Positions 27,976 to 37,132 of a stretch of 64,000 nt of DNA are shown here, piece by piece. The notes beneath the pieces are model-generated. The model had not been told where the DNA came from and searched no databases. It worked only from the letters and a program-made list of their open reading frames with translations. The stretch is from Methylotenera sp. (lineage in GTDB: Bacteria > Pseudomonadota > Gammaproteobacteria > Burkholderiales > Methylophilaceae). The stretch is from NCBI GenBank assembly GCA_020622105.1, contig JAHRYP010000004.1, forward strand, positions 1 through 64,000, given 5' to 3'. The translations under genes and the position numbers were made by a program. The stretch's first letter is position 1. Each line of letters begins with the position of its first letter.

Positions 27976-28749
27976 TTATTTCCAGGCTGCCAAAAACTCA
28001 GCCCAATGTGGCGTGCTATACCCTGCAAGCGTATCACGGACCAGCTTGATCTCAGCTTCATAAGCAGCAGGTGTTAAATGTCCACGCATGAGCTGAAAAC
28101 GCAAATACACCAGATGCGTATTGGCTACATCCGTTTCACAGTAATTGCGAATTTCGTCTAATTGCCCAGCTTTATAGGCATCCCACACTTTACTGCCATC
28201 CATACCGAGCTTACCGGGAAAGCCGCATAGCTTTGCCAGATCATCCAGTGGCGCATTGGCACGGGCGTTGAACATCGCCATTAAATCCATCAAGTCCAGA
28301 TGCCGTGTGTGGTAGCGGCTGATGTAGTTATTCCACTTGAATTCTTTATCATCTTCACCCAAATCCCAATAACGGCTGGCGTTAATACCATGAATCAAGC
28401 CACGATAATGCAGTACTGGCAAATCAAAACCGCCGCCATTCCAGGAAATGATTTGCGGTGTGTACTTTTCAATACCATCAAAAAAACGCTGAATAATCTC
28501 AGCCTCTGAGGAATTGGCATCTCCCAAAGTCCACACTCTAAAATGGTTACCTTCCCTGAGCGCACATGAAATTGCACAGATTCTGTGCTGATGCAAAGGC
28601 AGAAACTCAGTGCCGTTCTGCTGACGGCGCAGATGCAACGCTATATTGGCAACATCTTCATCTGCCGTGTCAGCAGGTAAATCCAGTAAAGCGCGCAAGC
28701 CGCTGACGTCTGGAATAGTCTCAATATCAAATACTAAAGTAGGCGTCAT
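27976..28749 (-). CDS. Predicted 3'-5' exonuclease, PolB-like
   Basis: A 257-residue DEDDy-type exonuclease domain related to the proofreading domain of DNA polymerase B (DNA_pol_B_exo2 type). The metal-binding residues are visible: FDIETIPD (Asp and Glu of ExoI), SWNGGGFDLPVL (ExoII Asp) and YCETDVANT (Tyr-x3-Asp of ExoIII). There is no polymerase part. It ends the dsbB-cysM-ydbH-ynbE-ydbL string, 9 bases after ydbL. Its physiological target is unknown. Confidence 0.87.
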   Translation of the reverse strand: MTPTLVFDIETIPDVSGLRALLDLPADTADEDVANIALHLRRQQNGTEFLPLHQHRICAISCALREGNHFRVWTLGDANSSEAEIIQRFFDGIEKYTPQIISWNGGGFDLPVLHYRGLIHGINASRYWDLGEDDKEFKWNNYISRYHTRHLDLMDLMAMFNARANAPLDDLAKLCGFPGKLGMDGSKVWDAYKAGQLDEIRNYCETDVANTHLVYLRFQLMRGHLTPAAYEAEIKLVRDTLAGYSTPHWAEFLAAWK

Positions 28750-28758
28750 AAGGTCAAC

Positions 28759-29178
28759 TTATTTTTGCGTCCATCCACCGGCATCCTGTACCCACCAACC
28801 GGATTGCGCTTTATCTATCCAGCGACCAGCAAAGGTACTTTGTATTTCAGCCTGCCATTCCGGATGGCCATTGGCGACTGCGATTTCCTTATATAATTTA
28901 CTGCGATCAGCATTTTCATCCTTAACCAGACCAGTTAATGCGCCACGTTGTGCCAGTGGTACTGCGTTCGCATCCTTTACAGTAATCAAGCCATCTTTAG
29001 TGAGCCCAATCGCACCGCTGCTATAAAAAGGCCCAAGCTGCGTGTGGCGGGCCTGCATGCTGTTTTTAATTGCGGTGATAGCTGGTGTATTCACTTCCAA
29101 ATCTGCAGCGGCTGCAACAAACTGGCTACCTATCAACGTGCCTAGCAACATTAAGCCAAGTAATATCTTTTTCATCAT
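28759..29178 (-). CDS. ydbL: YdbL family (DUF1318) periplasmic protein
   Basis: A 139-residue exported protein: a signal peptide (about 24 residues, ending VAAAA) and a DUF1318 domain with GLVKDENADRSKLYKEIA and an aromatic C-terminus. In E. coli YdbL is reported to work with YnbE and YdbH, tempering YnbE multimer formation. It lies 24 bases after ynbE in the same order as E. coli. Confidence 0.87.
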   Translation of the reverse strand: MMKKILLGLMLLGTLIGSQFVAAAADLEVNTPAITAIKNSMQARHTQLGPFYSSGAIGLTKDGLITVKDANAVPLAQRGALTGLVKDENADRSKLYKEIAVANGHPEWQAEIQSTFAGRWIDKAQSGWWVQDAGGWTQK

Positions 29179-29202
29179 GATTCCTTTATTTATTTTTCAG
29201 GA

Positions 29203-29394
29203 TTATTGAGCAGAAGGAGCTGCGGGCTCTTGTTGCTTGTCAGTATGTTTCTCGGCACCATTTTTTAACTGCCAAACTTCATCAATAATTTTATCTGCTG
29301 CTTTTTCCGCTGCTGCTGCGGGAAAGTAAATATTAATGGTAACGCATGCCGGTATTACGCACACAAACGCTAATCCAAGCATCCAGTTTTTCAT
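29203..29394 (-). CDS. ynbE: YnbE-like small outer-membrane lipoprotein
   Basis: A 63-residue lipoprotein with signal ending IPAC (Cys17), followed by the conserved VTINIYFPAAAAEKAADKIIDEVW core of the family (quoted only as a region: residues 18-41) and a polar tail. In E. coli YnbE partners with the inner-membrane-anchored YdbH to complete an intermembrane lipid-transport bridge. It sits between ydbH and ydbL. Confidence 0.88.
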   Translation of the reverse strand: MKNWMLGLAFVCVIPACVTINIYFPAAAAEKAADKIIDEVWQLKNGAEKHTDKQQEPAAPSAQ

Positions 29395-29496
29395 TTTTTG
29401 TCCTTTTATTCTAAATAACTGCTTATTAAGGCAGGCTACTGCACTTTTAAATTTAGTTAGTAACCCTAGCTACAAAACTATATTGTTGCATCCATA

Positions 29497-31296
29497 TTAC
29501 TGCACTATCACCTTGGTATTACCATCGGTCACACGTTTAATTCGCGATAGCAACTCGCTCCAACCCACTGTTTTATTGTACCCCATCACCGTAATTGCGG
29601 GGATGCCACTTCCTTTAACGATGATATACCCCTGTGGCGTTGACTCAACACCACCCATTTCACAAATATCATTACGCAAGCGGCAACTCAGACCCATTTT
29701 TCCATAATTAAACTGCTCAAAAAATCGCAAGAAACTGCGCTGTACAGCAGCTGCTGCACCGCCACCGCCTAAAGCTGAAATATTCTCAACTGCGCGCTGT
29801 GATATTTTCTTTGGATACTTGCCTGGGCTGCTTTGCACGATGGCATCAAATTTTACCGGCTTCCAGTTTTGCAATTCCAGGTTTTTAATATCACCATCCA
29901 GCTTACCTTCAATAGCGCCAAAAGAGAATGTACTGGTTAACACACCCAAATCAAGGTTACGCAAAGCGATATTGGCATTAAGTTTGGGGGTAATACCTAA
30001 TGGCGTCTGCATGGTTAGCTCTGTTACTGTAGCCGTGCCATCAAATACATTAAGTAAAATACTGCCGTCGGTCGTTAACAGCCCTGCAGCGTAAGTGACC
30101 AATGGAATTTCAGCAGACGCCTTACCATGCATTATTGGCAATTTCAGATGCGTGCTGAAATCTTCCATGGAAATAGCGTCAAGCCTCGCTCCCAAATGCC
30201 AGTACCATTGGTCAGCCTTACGTGACGCTGATATATTAGTCAGATTGAGTGCTCCATCCAGAATTGGCAGTCTGATTTTGGGCGCAGTCAAAGAGTATCG
30301 ATCTACTTGTGCCTGAATATTTGTTTTACCCAAAGGCAGATTCAGCAATGCGCCGCTGTCATAACCAAAACTAACAGTCCTTGCGGCATCATAATCCCAA
30401 GGGATGTTTGCGTTTACTTTATAAAACGCAAACTTTTCATTCTTATCTGCAATATCCACATCCTTTAACTGCAGCTCAAATAATTTTGGTTCTGTGTTCT
30501 CGATTTCAAGCTTAAGTGCTGCCGTACCGTTAATTTCAGCATTTGCAAATGCAGTTTTTTCCAGCAGCGGTTTAAATAGCATGGGGTAAGCAGTACTTAA
30601 ATTTAAATGCGGCAAATTGGCACTCAGATTCAATATCTTAAAATTGTTTAAGCTTAACTGCCCGCTTGCATTTAATTCGCCTACATCTTTAAGCTTCAGA
30701 TGCGCACTGTTAAAAGTCAGCAATTCATTCTCTAATTTCCCGTTAGCTGTGAACTGATGTCCGCCGTTGGCAATATAAAAAGGCTGCCAGAACACTTCAC
30801 CTGATTGCCAATCAAGGGCGGTACGCCATAACCATGTATCAGCTGATGGCTTAAGTGAAACAGCCAGTGAGCCATTGAGCTTCTCCGCAGCATGCAAACC
30901 AGCCTCATCACTGAAACTGACGTTTTTAAAACGCAAAATTGCATCAACATCCAGCTTATTTTGTGTGTATAAACGAGAGAACTCGACGCCAAAAGGAATG
31001 TTCAAACGTTCAGCTTTAAGCAAGCCGTCACCGCACTGGAAAGGATCCCGCTGGCGCGGCAACTCACAATTGAGGCTAAGCTGCATCCATGCTTTTTCTA
31101 CTTTTTGTTTGATTGCAGAGTTGATAGTGAGCTTTACATCAGCATGCTTGAGATTCAGCTTGATCGCCAGCAGGTGAACATCAGCCTGTGGATGCTCAAC
31201 ACGCTCGGCACTGATAGAAATCTCGGATACAGCCTGTGCGCTAAAACTATAAAAAATTGCGCATAAGAAACTACAGGCTGTAAAAAAGATTTTCAT
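29497..31296 (-). CDS. ydbH: YdbH-like AsmA-family intermembrane transport protein
   Basis: A 599-residue protein, shorter than E. coli YdbH (about 880). It begins MKIFFTACSFLCAIFYSFSA, a signal or anchor sequence. Long stretches of alternating beta strands follow, and the C-terminal DUF-like domain contains FEQFNYGKMGLSCRLRNDIC with the family Cys pair. YdbH, TamB and YhdP redundantly move phospholipids to the outer membrane in E. coli. The start at 31296 leaves 4 bases after cysM; an upstream in-frame ATG would overlap cysM. Function follows from linkage with ynbE and ydbL. Confidence 0.82.
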   Translation of the reverse strand: MKIFFTACSFLCAIFYSFSAQAVSEISISAERVEHPQADVHLLAIKLNLKHADVKLTINSAIKQKVEKAWMQLSLNCELPRQRDPFQCGDGLLKAERLNIPFGVEFSRLYTQNKLDVDAILRFKNVSFSDEAGLHAAEKLNGSLAVSLKPSADTWLWRTALDWQSGEVFWQPFYIANGGHQFTANGKLENELLTFNSAHLKLKDVGELNASGQLSLNNFKILNLSANLPHLNLSTAYPMLFKPLLEKTAFANAEINGTAALKLEIENTEPKLFELQLKDVDIADKNEKFAFYKVNANIPWDYDAARTVSFGYDSGALLNLPLGKTNIQAQVDRYSLTAPKIRLPILDGALNLTNISASRKADQWYWHLGARLDAISMEDFSTHLKLPIMHGKASAEIPLVTYAAGLLTTDGSILLNVFDGTATVTELTMQTPLGITPKLNANIALRNLDLGVLTSTFSFGAIEGKLDGDIKNLELQNWKPVKFDAIVQSSPGKYPKKISQRAVENISALGGGGAAAAVQRSFLRFFEQFNYGKMGLSCRLRNDICEMGGVESTPQGYIIVKGSGIPAITVMGYNKTVGWSELLSRIKRVTDGNTKVIVQ

Positions 31297-31300
31297 TGTG

Positions 31301-32188
31301 TCAGGATGGAAACACACCTGTTGATAAATAACGGTCACCCCTATCGCACACGATAGTCACAATTACCGAGTTTTCTACACGTTTTGATAATTGCAAAGCT
31401 GCAAACAAAGATCCGCCGGAAGAAATTCCAGCAAAAATACCTTCCTGTGCCGCAAGCTTGCGTGTGGTATTTTCTGCATCTTTCTGGCTCACGTAAATCA
31501 GTTCATCTACACGTTTCGCATCATAGATTTTAGGCAAATATTGTTCTGGCCATTTGCGAATACCGGGAATCTGCGACCCCTCTTCCGGCTGTACACCGAT
31601 AATGCGGATGTTCGGATTCTGTTCTTTCAGAAAACGCGAGGTCCCCATAATCGTTCCAGTCGTACCCATGCTGGACACAAAATGCGTCACTTTGCCATCA
31701 GTATCACGCCAGATTTCAGGGCCGGTACCTTCATAATGTGCGAGCGGATTATCCATATTGCCGAACTGATCCAACACAATGCCTTCGCCTTCGGCCTGCA
31801 TTTTCAGTGCGACGTCACGTGCCAGTTCCATACTGCCATCTTTTGGGGTAAGCACCAGCTCTGCGCCATAAGCTTTCATACTCTGGCGTCGCTCTACACT
31901 TTGGTTCTCAGGCATTACCAGTACCATTTTATAACCGCGCATTGCAGCCACCATCGCCAATGCAATACCGGTATTGCCGCTAGTAGCTTCAATCAGAGTA
32001 TCGCCTGGCTTGATATCACCACGCGCTTCTGCTCGGGTAATCATCGAGTATGCGGGCCGGTCTTTCACAGATCCGGCAGGATTATTACCCTCCAGCTTCA
32101 GCAAAATCGTATTGCTGGTATTACCGGCCATGCGCTGCAGCTTGACCAGCGGTGTATTGCCAACAAAGTTGTCTATTGTTTTGTACAT
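31301..32188 (-). CDS. cysM: Cysteine synthase B
   Basis: A 295-residue PLP-dependent O-acetylserine sulfhydrylase. The PLP lysine is in NPAGSVKDRPA, the substrate loop is EATSGNTGIALAM and the phosphate-binding GTTGTIMGT follows. The short length and the RKWPEQYLPKIYDA region are those of CysM, which can also use thiosulfate. It lies 12 bases after dsbB and leads into ydbH. Confidence 0.93.
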   Translation of the reverse strand: MYKTIDNFVGNTPLVKLQRMAGNTSNTILLKLEGNNPAGSVKDRPAYSMITRAEARGDIKPGDTLIEATSGNTGIALAMVAAMRGYKMVLVMPENQSVERRQSMKAYGAELVLTPKDGSMELARDVALKMQAEGEGIVLDQFGNMDNPLAHYEGTGPEIWRDTDGKVTHFVSSMGTTGTIMGTSRFLKEQNPNIRIIGVQPEEGSQIPGIRKWPEQYLPKIYDAKRVDELIYVSQKDAENTTRKLAAQEGIFAGISSGGSLFAALQLSKRVENSVIVTIVCDRGDRYLSTGVFPS

Positions 32189-32200
32189 GAAATGATTTCT

Positions 32201-32704
32201 CTATTTTTTGTTTAGTCGAGCCAGATATAGCGCAAATACACCAAAGCCAATAAACGCAATCAGTGATAGCTGCGGAATCGTCAACCCCAGAAAAGTCCAG
32301 TCAATCGCCGCACAATCGCCAGTGCCTCTGAATACCAATGTGAGCGCTTTCTTTAATGGAAAGTTTTCGAACATATAATCAAAACCGACGCCGCAATCAG
32401 CCACCATGCTTTCACGGTGTGCCTGAATCCACCAATGGCGAATTGCGACGCCAGCACCACCCAGTGCAGTTAGCACCTGCAACGCAGCAAAAAAGCTGGG
32501 GAATTTCGGAATCAAGGCAGCCAACAAAAACAGAACACCAAGCGCCATAAAAATAATTCGCTGAGAAATGCAGAGCGGACATGGTTCCAGGTTATATCTT
32601 GTCTGTATCCACAGTGCCAGGCCAACCAAAGCAAAACACTTTAAAAAGCCTATGAAATAGCCGGTACGTCCTGCAAGAAATTTATTAAGCATCATAATCA
32701 TCAC
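32201..32704 (-). CDS. dsbB: Disulfide bond formation protein B
   Basis: A 167-residue four-helix membrane protein that re-oxidises DsbA with quinone. The first periplasmic redox pair is in EPCPLCISQR and the second comprises the Cys of VADCGVGFD and of GTGDCAAID. Several ATGs lie at the start; 32704 or 32692 (MMLNKF) are both possible. No dsbA is present in the window. Confidence 0.93.
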   Translation of the reverse strand: MMIMMLNKFLAGRTGYFIGFLKCFALVGLALWIQTRYNLEPCPLCISQRIIFMALGVLFLLAALIPKFPSFFAALQVLTALGGAGVAIRHWWIQAHRESMVADCGVGFDYMFENFPLKKALTLVFRGTGDCAAIDWTFLGLTIPQLSLIAFIGFGVFALYLARLNKK

Positions 32705-32772
32705 GATATAATCTAGGATTAAGCATTTTAACCCAGATAATCCATTACATCACACATCATAACGAGGCAGTT

Positions 32773-33987
32773 TTGACAGAGTTCACAGCAAATTTAGCGT
32801 CAACAAAAGTAATCACTGTGAGTGAGCTCAATCGCATGGCACGCAATGTGCTGGAGCAAAGCTTTCCGCTATTCTGGGTTTCAGGCGAGGTTTCCAACTT
32901 CACACGCGCAGCCAGCGGCCATTGGTACTTCTCGCTGAAAGATTCCGGCGCGCAAGTACGCTGTGTGATGTTTAAAGGCCGTAATAGCTATGTAGATTTT
33001 GTACCGCGCGAAGGTGACAAAATCGAGGCACGCTGTACAGTGACTCTCTATGAAGCACGCGGCGATTTTCAGCTCACTGTTGAATTTGTACAACGTGCCG
33101 GTCTAGGCGCACTGTTTGAAGCCTTTGAAAAACTCAAAAACAAACTGGCGCTAGAAGGCTTGTTTGATGAGTCCAACAAGCTGCCTATCCCCAAGCACCC
33201 GAAACAAATCGGCATTGTCACCTCAGCGGATGCTGCTGCGCTGAGGGATGTATTAAGCACACTTAAACGCCGTATGCCCAACATTCCGGTGATTATTTAT
33301 CCAACACCAGTACAAGGTAAAGGTGTCGCACAATTGATTGCCAATGCCATCAATACCGCAAATATACGTGCAGAATGTGATGTGCTGATTATTTGCCGTG
33401 GTGGCGGCAGCATTGAAGATCTGTGGCAGTTTAACGAAGAAATTGTTGCCCGTGCGATTGCTAATTGTTCAATCCCCACCGTCAGCGGCGTTGGGCATGA
33501 AACTGACTTTACCATCTGCGACTTTGTCGCGGACATACGCGCTGCAACACCGACCGCAGCAGCAGAATTGGTGACGCCGTCTCGCGATGCGCTACTGAGT
33601 TCTCTCAACCAGTTAAAAATGCATCTAACCAGGAATCTGCAGTTTTCACTGAATCAGCGCGCACAAGCACTGGACTATCTAGCACGCAGACTGACTTCTC
33701 CAACACAGCAGATTAATCAGCAAAAATTGCAGCTTGCGCAAATCACCCACCGCTTGCAAAGCGCTGCTCTGCAGCAACTTAAAATCAGACAGCAAAACTT
33801 GCTGCGCCTGAGCCAGAACCTGCAGCACCTGAATCCGCAGGCAGTACTCACACGCGGCTATGCATTTGTGCAAGATACAAATGGTGGAATTGTGAGCAAC
33901 AGCGACCAACTTAACAAGGGTGATCAAGTTAAACTGACCTTTGGTATTGGCTCAGCTGACGCGATTATCAATAAAGTTAACAGCTAG
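32773..33987 (+). CDS. xseA: Exodeoxyribonuclease VII large subunit
   Basis: A 404-residue subunit of the ssDNA exonuclease ExoVII. The N-terminal OB-fold (FWVSGEVSNFTRAASGHWYF) and the catalytic core (ICRGGGSIEDLWQFNEE, GVGHETDFTICDFVAD) are intact, followed by a coiled-coil region rich in Gln and Leu. The start is TTG at 32773 behind GAGG. It is divergent from dsbB; xseB is not nearby. Confidence 0.95.
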   Translation: MTEFTANLASTKVITVSELNRMARNVLEQSFPLFWVSGEVSNFTRAASGHWYFSLKDSGAQVRCVMFKGRNSYVDFVPREGDKIEARCTVTLYEARGDFQLTVEFVQRAGLGALFEAFEKLKNKLALEGLFDESNKLPIPKHPKQIGIVTSADAAALRDVLSTLKRRMPNIPVIIYPTPVQGKGVAQLIANAINTANIRAECDVLIICRGGGSIEDLWQFNEEIVARAIANCSIPTVSGVGHETDFTICDFVADIRAATPTAAAELVTPSRDALLSSLNQLKMHLTRNLQFSLNQRAQALDYLARRLTSPTQQINQQKLQLAQITHRLQSAALQQLKIRQQNLLRLSQNLQHLNPQAVLTRGYAFVQDTNGGIVSNSDQLNKGDQVKLTFGIGSADAIINKVNS

Positions 33988-34154
33988 GCTTAAAGAAACA
34001 TTAATTAAATCGTCATTACGAGCGAAGTTAAGTGATTTCTTAAACATTATTCTGCCAGATGGAACTTTAACCTATCGATAACACAAAAATATATTGGTTT
34101 CATCTATGAATTGATTGATAATAATTAACTCAACATCAGGTACTTCACATTTTA

Positions 34155-36038
34155 ATGTCATCTCCCTCTGGCAATAAAACAAAGCTCCCGGCGCTTACTC
34201 TCGCCGCACTAGGCGTAGTTTATGGCGACATCGGCACCAGTCCGCTGTATACCATTAAAGAAGTGTTTTCAGTAGGCGCCCACCCGGTGCCTCTCACTGA
34301 GGCCAACATGTTCGGCATTTTATCGCTGATTGTATGGGCACTGATCATGGTGGTATCTGTTAAGTATGTAGCCTTTATCATGCGTGCTGATAACCGTGGC
34401 GAGGGCGGCATCATGGCGCTGCTTGCGCTTGCAAGCCGCAGTTCTGCTGACAGTATGAAAAAACAGCAAATCATCATGATGTTGGGCATTTTAGGTGCCT
34501 GTATGTTTTATGCCGATGGCATGATCACACCTGCCATCTCGGTATTGTCAGCAATTGAAGGCCTGGAGCTTGCCGCACCTGTACTGCACCCGCTTATATT
34601 ACCGATTACTTTAGTTGTTTTATTCTTACTATTCTGGGCGCAAAGTAAAGGCACTGCGACCGTTGGCGCATTCTTCGGCCCTATCATGCTGCTGTGGTTT
34701 GGCACACTCGGTGTATTAGGTGCGCTGGAAATTTTCAATTACCCAGTCATCCTAAATGCGCTTAATCCAATTTACGCCATTGGCTTCTTTCAGGTCAGTC
34801 CGTGGGTTGCATTTGTGGCACTGGGCGCAGTAGTGCTCGCAGTTACCGGTGCAGAGGCTTTATACGCAGATATGGGCCACTTTGGTAAAGTGCCTATCCG
34901 CCTTGCCTGGTTTGGTTTTGTATTACCGGCTTTAATCTTGAATTACTTTGGCCAGGGTGCTTTGGTGTTACAACACCCGGAATACGTAAAAAATCCTTTT
35001 TACTTGCTCGCTCCTGAGTGGATGCTATTCCCAATGATTATACTGGCTACATTAGCCGCGGTGATTGCATCACAGGCCGTGATTACCGGCGCATTTTCGG
35101 TATCTCGCCAGGCACTGCAATTAGGTTACTTGCCACGCATGCATGTTGAACACACCTCAGAAAGTCATCAAGGCCAAGTCTATATGCCGCGCGTAAACTG
35201 GGGCTTGATGCTGGCAGTCATGACGCTGGTAATAGGCTTCCAGTCTTCTGGAAATCTGGCTGCGGCTTATGGTATCGCAGTAACAGGTGATATGGTAATT
35301 ACCACCTTGTTGGCAGGTATTGTGTTCCACTACTTATGGGGCTGGAGCAAGCTACGCACCATCAGCTTGGTATTGTTATTCTTAACGATTGATTTAGCTT
35401 TTTTCACCGCTAACATACTAAAAATCCCCGATGGTGGCTGGGTACCATTGGTGATTGGCATCTTCATTTTCACGCTGATGCTCACCTGGAAAACTGGTCG
35501 TACCATACTCTATATGCACCTGAAAAATGAAGCGATGGCACTTGAGCCATTTATTGAAGCTATCGGCGCACATCCTCCTGCCCGGGTTACCGGCAATGCC
35601 ATATTCATGACACCAAACCCGGATGGCGTGCCACATGCAATGCTGCATAATCTTAAACATAACAAAGTGCTGCATGAAAAAGTAGTACTGCTCACTGTCA
35701 AGTTTCTCGATATCCCGCATGCACCAGCTGAAGACCGTATCAATGTAGAGGCACTTGGGCACGAATTTTATCGAGTGTCCGTACTCTACGGATTTAAGGA
35801 CGAACCCGATTTACCAAGAGACCTCATGCTGTGTGCTGAGAAAGGTCTGGATCTGGAAGAAATGAATAACTCTTACTTCATCGGCAAAGAGAGTCTGATC
35901 GCAAACAGAAAACCAAACATGGCATTCTGGCGCAAGAAAATCTTTATCGGTTTATTCAGAAGTGCAGAAACCATTACCAATCAGTTTAAATTACCACCAA
36001 ACCGCGTGGTAGAGCTTGGTGCGCAAGTATCCTTCTAA
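34155..36038 (+). CDS. kup: KUP-family potassium uptake protein
   Basis: A 627-residue K+/H+ symporter. The N-terminus shows the signature ALGVVYGDIGTSPLYTIKE, about 12 helices follow, and a cytoplasmic tail of about 170 residues begins near the PFIEAIGAHPPARVTGNAIF region. The length is typical. The gene is alone, preceded by a 167-base region holding a short repeat-like remnant. Confidence 0.95.
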   Translation: MSSPSGNKTKLPALTLAALGVVYGDIGTSPLYTIKEVFSVGAHPVPLTEANMFGILSLIVWALIMVVSVKYVAFIMRADNRGEGGIMALLALASRSSADSMKKQQIIMMLGILGACMFYADGMITPAISVLSAIEGLELAAPVLHPLILPITLVVLFLLFWAQSKGTATVGAFFGPIMLLWFGTLGVLGALEIFNYPVILNALNPIYAIGFFQVSPWVAFVALGAVVLAVTGAEALYADMGHFGKVPIRLAWFGFVLPALILNYFGQGALVLQHPEYVKNPFYLLAPEWMLFPMIILATLAAVIASQAVITGAFSVSRQALQLGYLPRMHVEHTSESHQGQVYMPRVNWGLMLAVMTLVIGFQSSGNLAAAYGIAVTGDMVITTLLAGIVFHYLWGWSKLRTISLVLLFLTIDLAFFTANILKIPDGGWVPLVIGIFIFTLMLTWKTGRTILYMHLKNEAMALEPFIEAIGAHPPARVTGNAIFMTPNPDGVPHAMLHNLKHNKVLHEKVVLLTVKFLDIPHAPAEDRINVEALGHEFYRVSVLYGFKDEPDLPRDLMLCAEKGLDLEEMNNSYFIGKESLIANRKPNMAFWRKKIFIGLFRSAETITNQFKLPPNRVVELGAQVSF

Positions 36039-36078
36039 TCGTTACAAATCTTCGTGCACATGTGATTTGATGAAAACT

Positions 36079-36112
36079 TTTACTATCAAGATCAACCGAT
36101 CTTGATAGTAAA
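36079..36112. other. Perfect 15-bp hairpin between kup and M48 gene
   Basis: TTTACTATCAAGATC and its exact complement are separated by AACC. There is no T-run after it rightward; a short TTTT follows in the leftward sense. It could be a weak terminator, an mRNA-protecting hairpin or an operator. Confidence 0.7.
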
Positions 36113-36148
36113 GCGTTAGACTCCCATTAACCAATATGGAGTATAAAA

Positions 36149-36994
36149 ATGAAAACAAGCTTCTCTTTCAAAACAATCACAGTAATTATTGCTGCCGTAT
36201 TTGCAACGCAGATCAGCGGTTGCGCAACCACCACCAGCGACAGCGTTGCAGGTGTGAAACGCTCCCAATTCCTGTTACTGCCAGCCTCTTACGTAAGTGA
36301 TATGTCGAGTCAAGCCTATGCGGAAACACTCACTACCGCCAAAAGTAAACAAACACTGAACGCAGACAAAATTGAACTTGATCGTGTGCGTAAAATTTCA
36401 AACCGTCTCATCAGTCAGGTCGGCGTTTTTAGAGCTGATGCCACCAAATGGCAATGGGAAGTTAACGTAGAGAAAAATGATCAGCTTAACGCCTACTGTA
36501 TGCCAGGCGGAAAAATCATGGTCTATTCCGGCTTAATCAATAAACTCAAGGTTACCGATGATGAACTAGCAGCAGTCATTGGTCACGAAATCGCCCACGC
36601 ACTTCGTGAACACGGCCGTGAACGTATGTCGCAGGCATTTGTTCAGCAATTTGGCTTACAAGCGGTAGCGGCAGTAGTTACAAAAGGCACGAGCGCCACT
36701 GTAGGCAATGCATCAGCGCAGGCGGCTGGCTTGGGCTCTCAGCTGTTTTTTGCATTACCAAACGGCCGTGAGCAGGAACGTGAGTCAGATAAAATTGGGC
36801 TGGAACTCGCAGCTCGCGCCGGTTACAACCCGGATGCAGCAGTTACGCTCTGGCAGAAGATGGCAGCACAAGGCGGCGCTAAACAACCTGAGTTCTTGAG
36901 CACCCACCCTGCCAGCGAAAACCGCATTGCTGAATTACGTGCACTGGCGCCAAAAGTGAGGCCGCTGTACGAAGCAGCAAAAGCTGGCAGATAA
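36149..36994 (+). CDS. M48 family metalloprotease lipoprotein (LoiP-like)
   Basis: A 281-residue zinc protease with a lipoprotein signal ending ISGC (about Cys26). The active site is HEIAHALREHGRE (HExxH) with the downstream Glu in EQERESDKIGLELAARAGY, both intact. Family members LoiP and YcaL degrade misassembled outer-membrane proteins. The gene is alone and ends at a strong terminator. Confidence 0.9.
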   Translation: MKTSFSFKTITVIIAAVFATQISGCATTTSDSVAGVKRSQFLLLPASYVSDMSSQAYAETLTTAKSKQTLNADKIELDRVRKISNRLISQVGVFRADATKWQWEVNVEKNDQLNAYCMPGGKIMVYSGLINKLKVTDDELAAVIGHEIAHALREHGRERMSQAFVQQFGLQAVAAVVTKGTSATVGNASAQAAGLGSQLFFALPNGREQERESDKIGLELAARAGYNPDAAVTLWQKMAAQGGAKQPEFLSTHPASENRIAELRALAPKVRPLYEAAKAGR

Positions 36995-37023
36995 ACAGTC
37001 TAATTTAGAACTGGAATTTACCT

Positions 37024-37058
37024 AAGCGCATGGCATCATTGCCATGCGCTTTATTTTT
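37024..37058 (+). terminator. Terminator after M48 protease gene
   Basis: The 11-bp stem AAGCGCATGGC/GCCATGCGCTT with loop ATCATT is followed by TATTTTTT. Confidence 0.92.
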
Positions 37059-37132
37059 TGGCTATGGCGCTGTTTGAGTTAAAATGACGGATTATTAAAT
37101 TTAACCAACTTAACTTAAATAGAGACTTTCAT

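Noticed and set aside
31301-31338. Start of ydbH at 31338 overlapping cysM
   Set aside because: The extension encodes no signal-like sequence, whereas ATG 31296 begins a clear signal peptide and leaves a 4-base gap to cysM.
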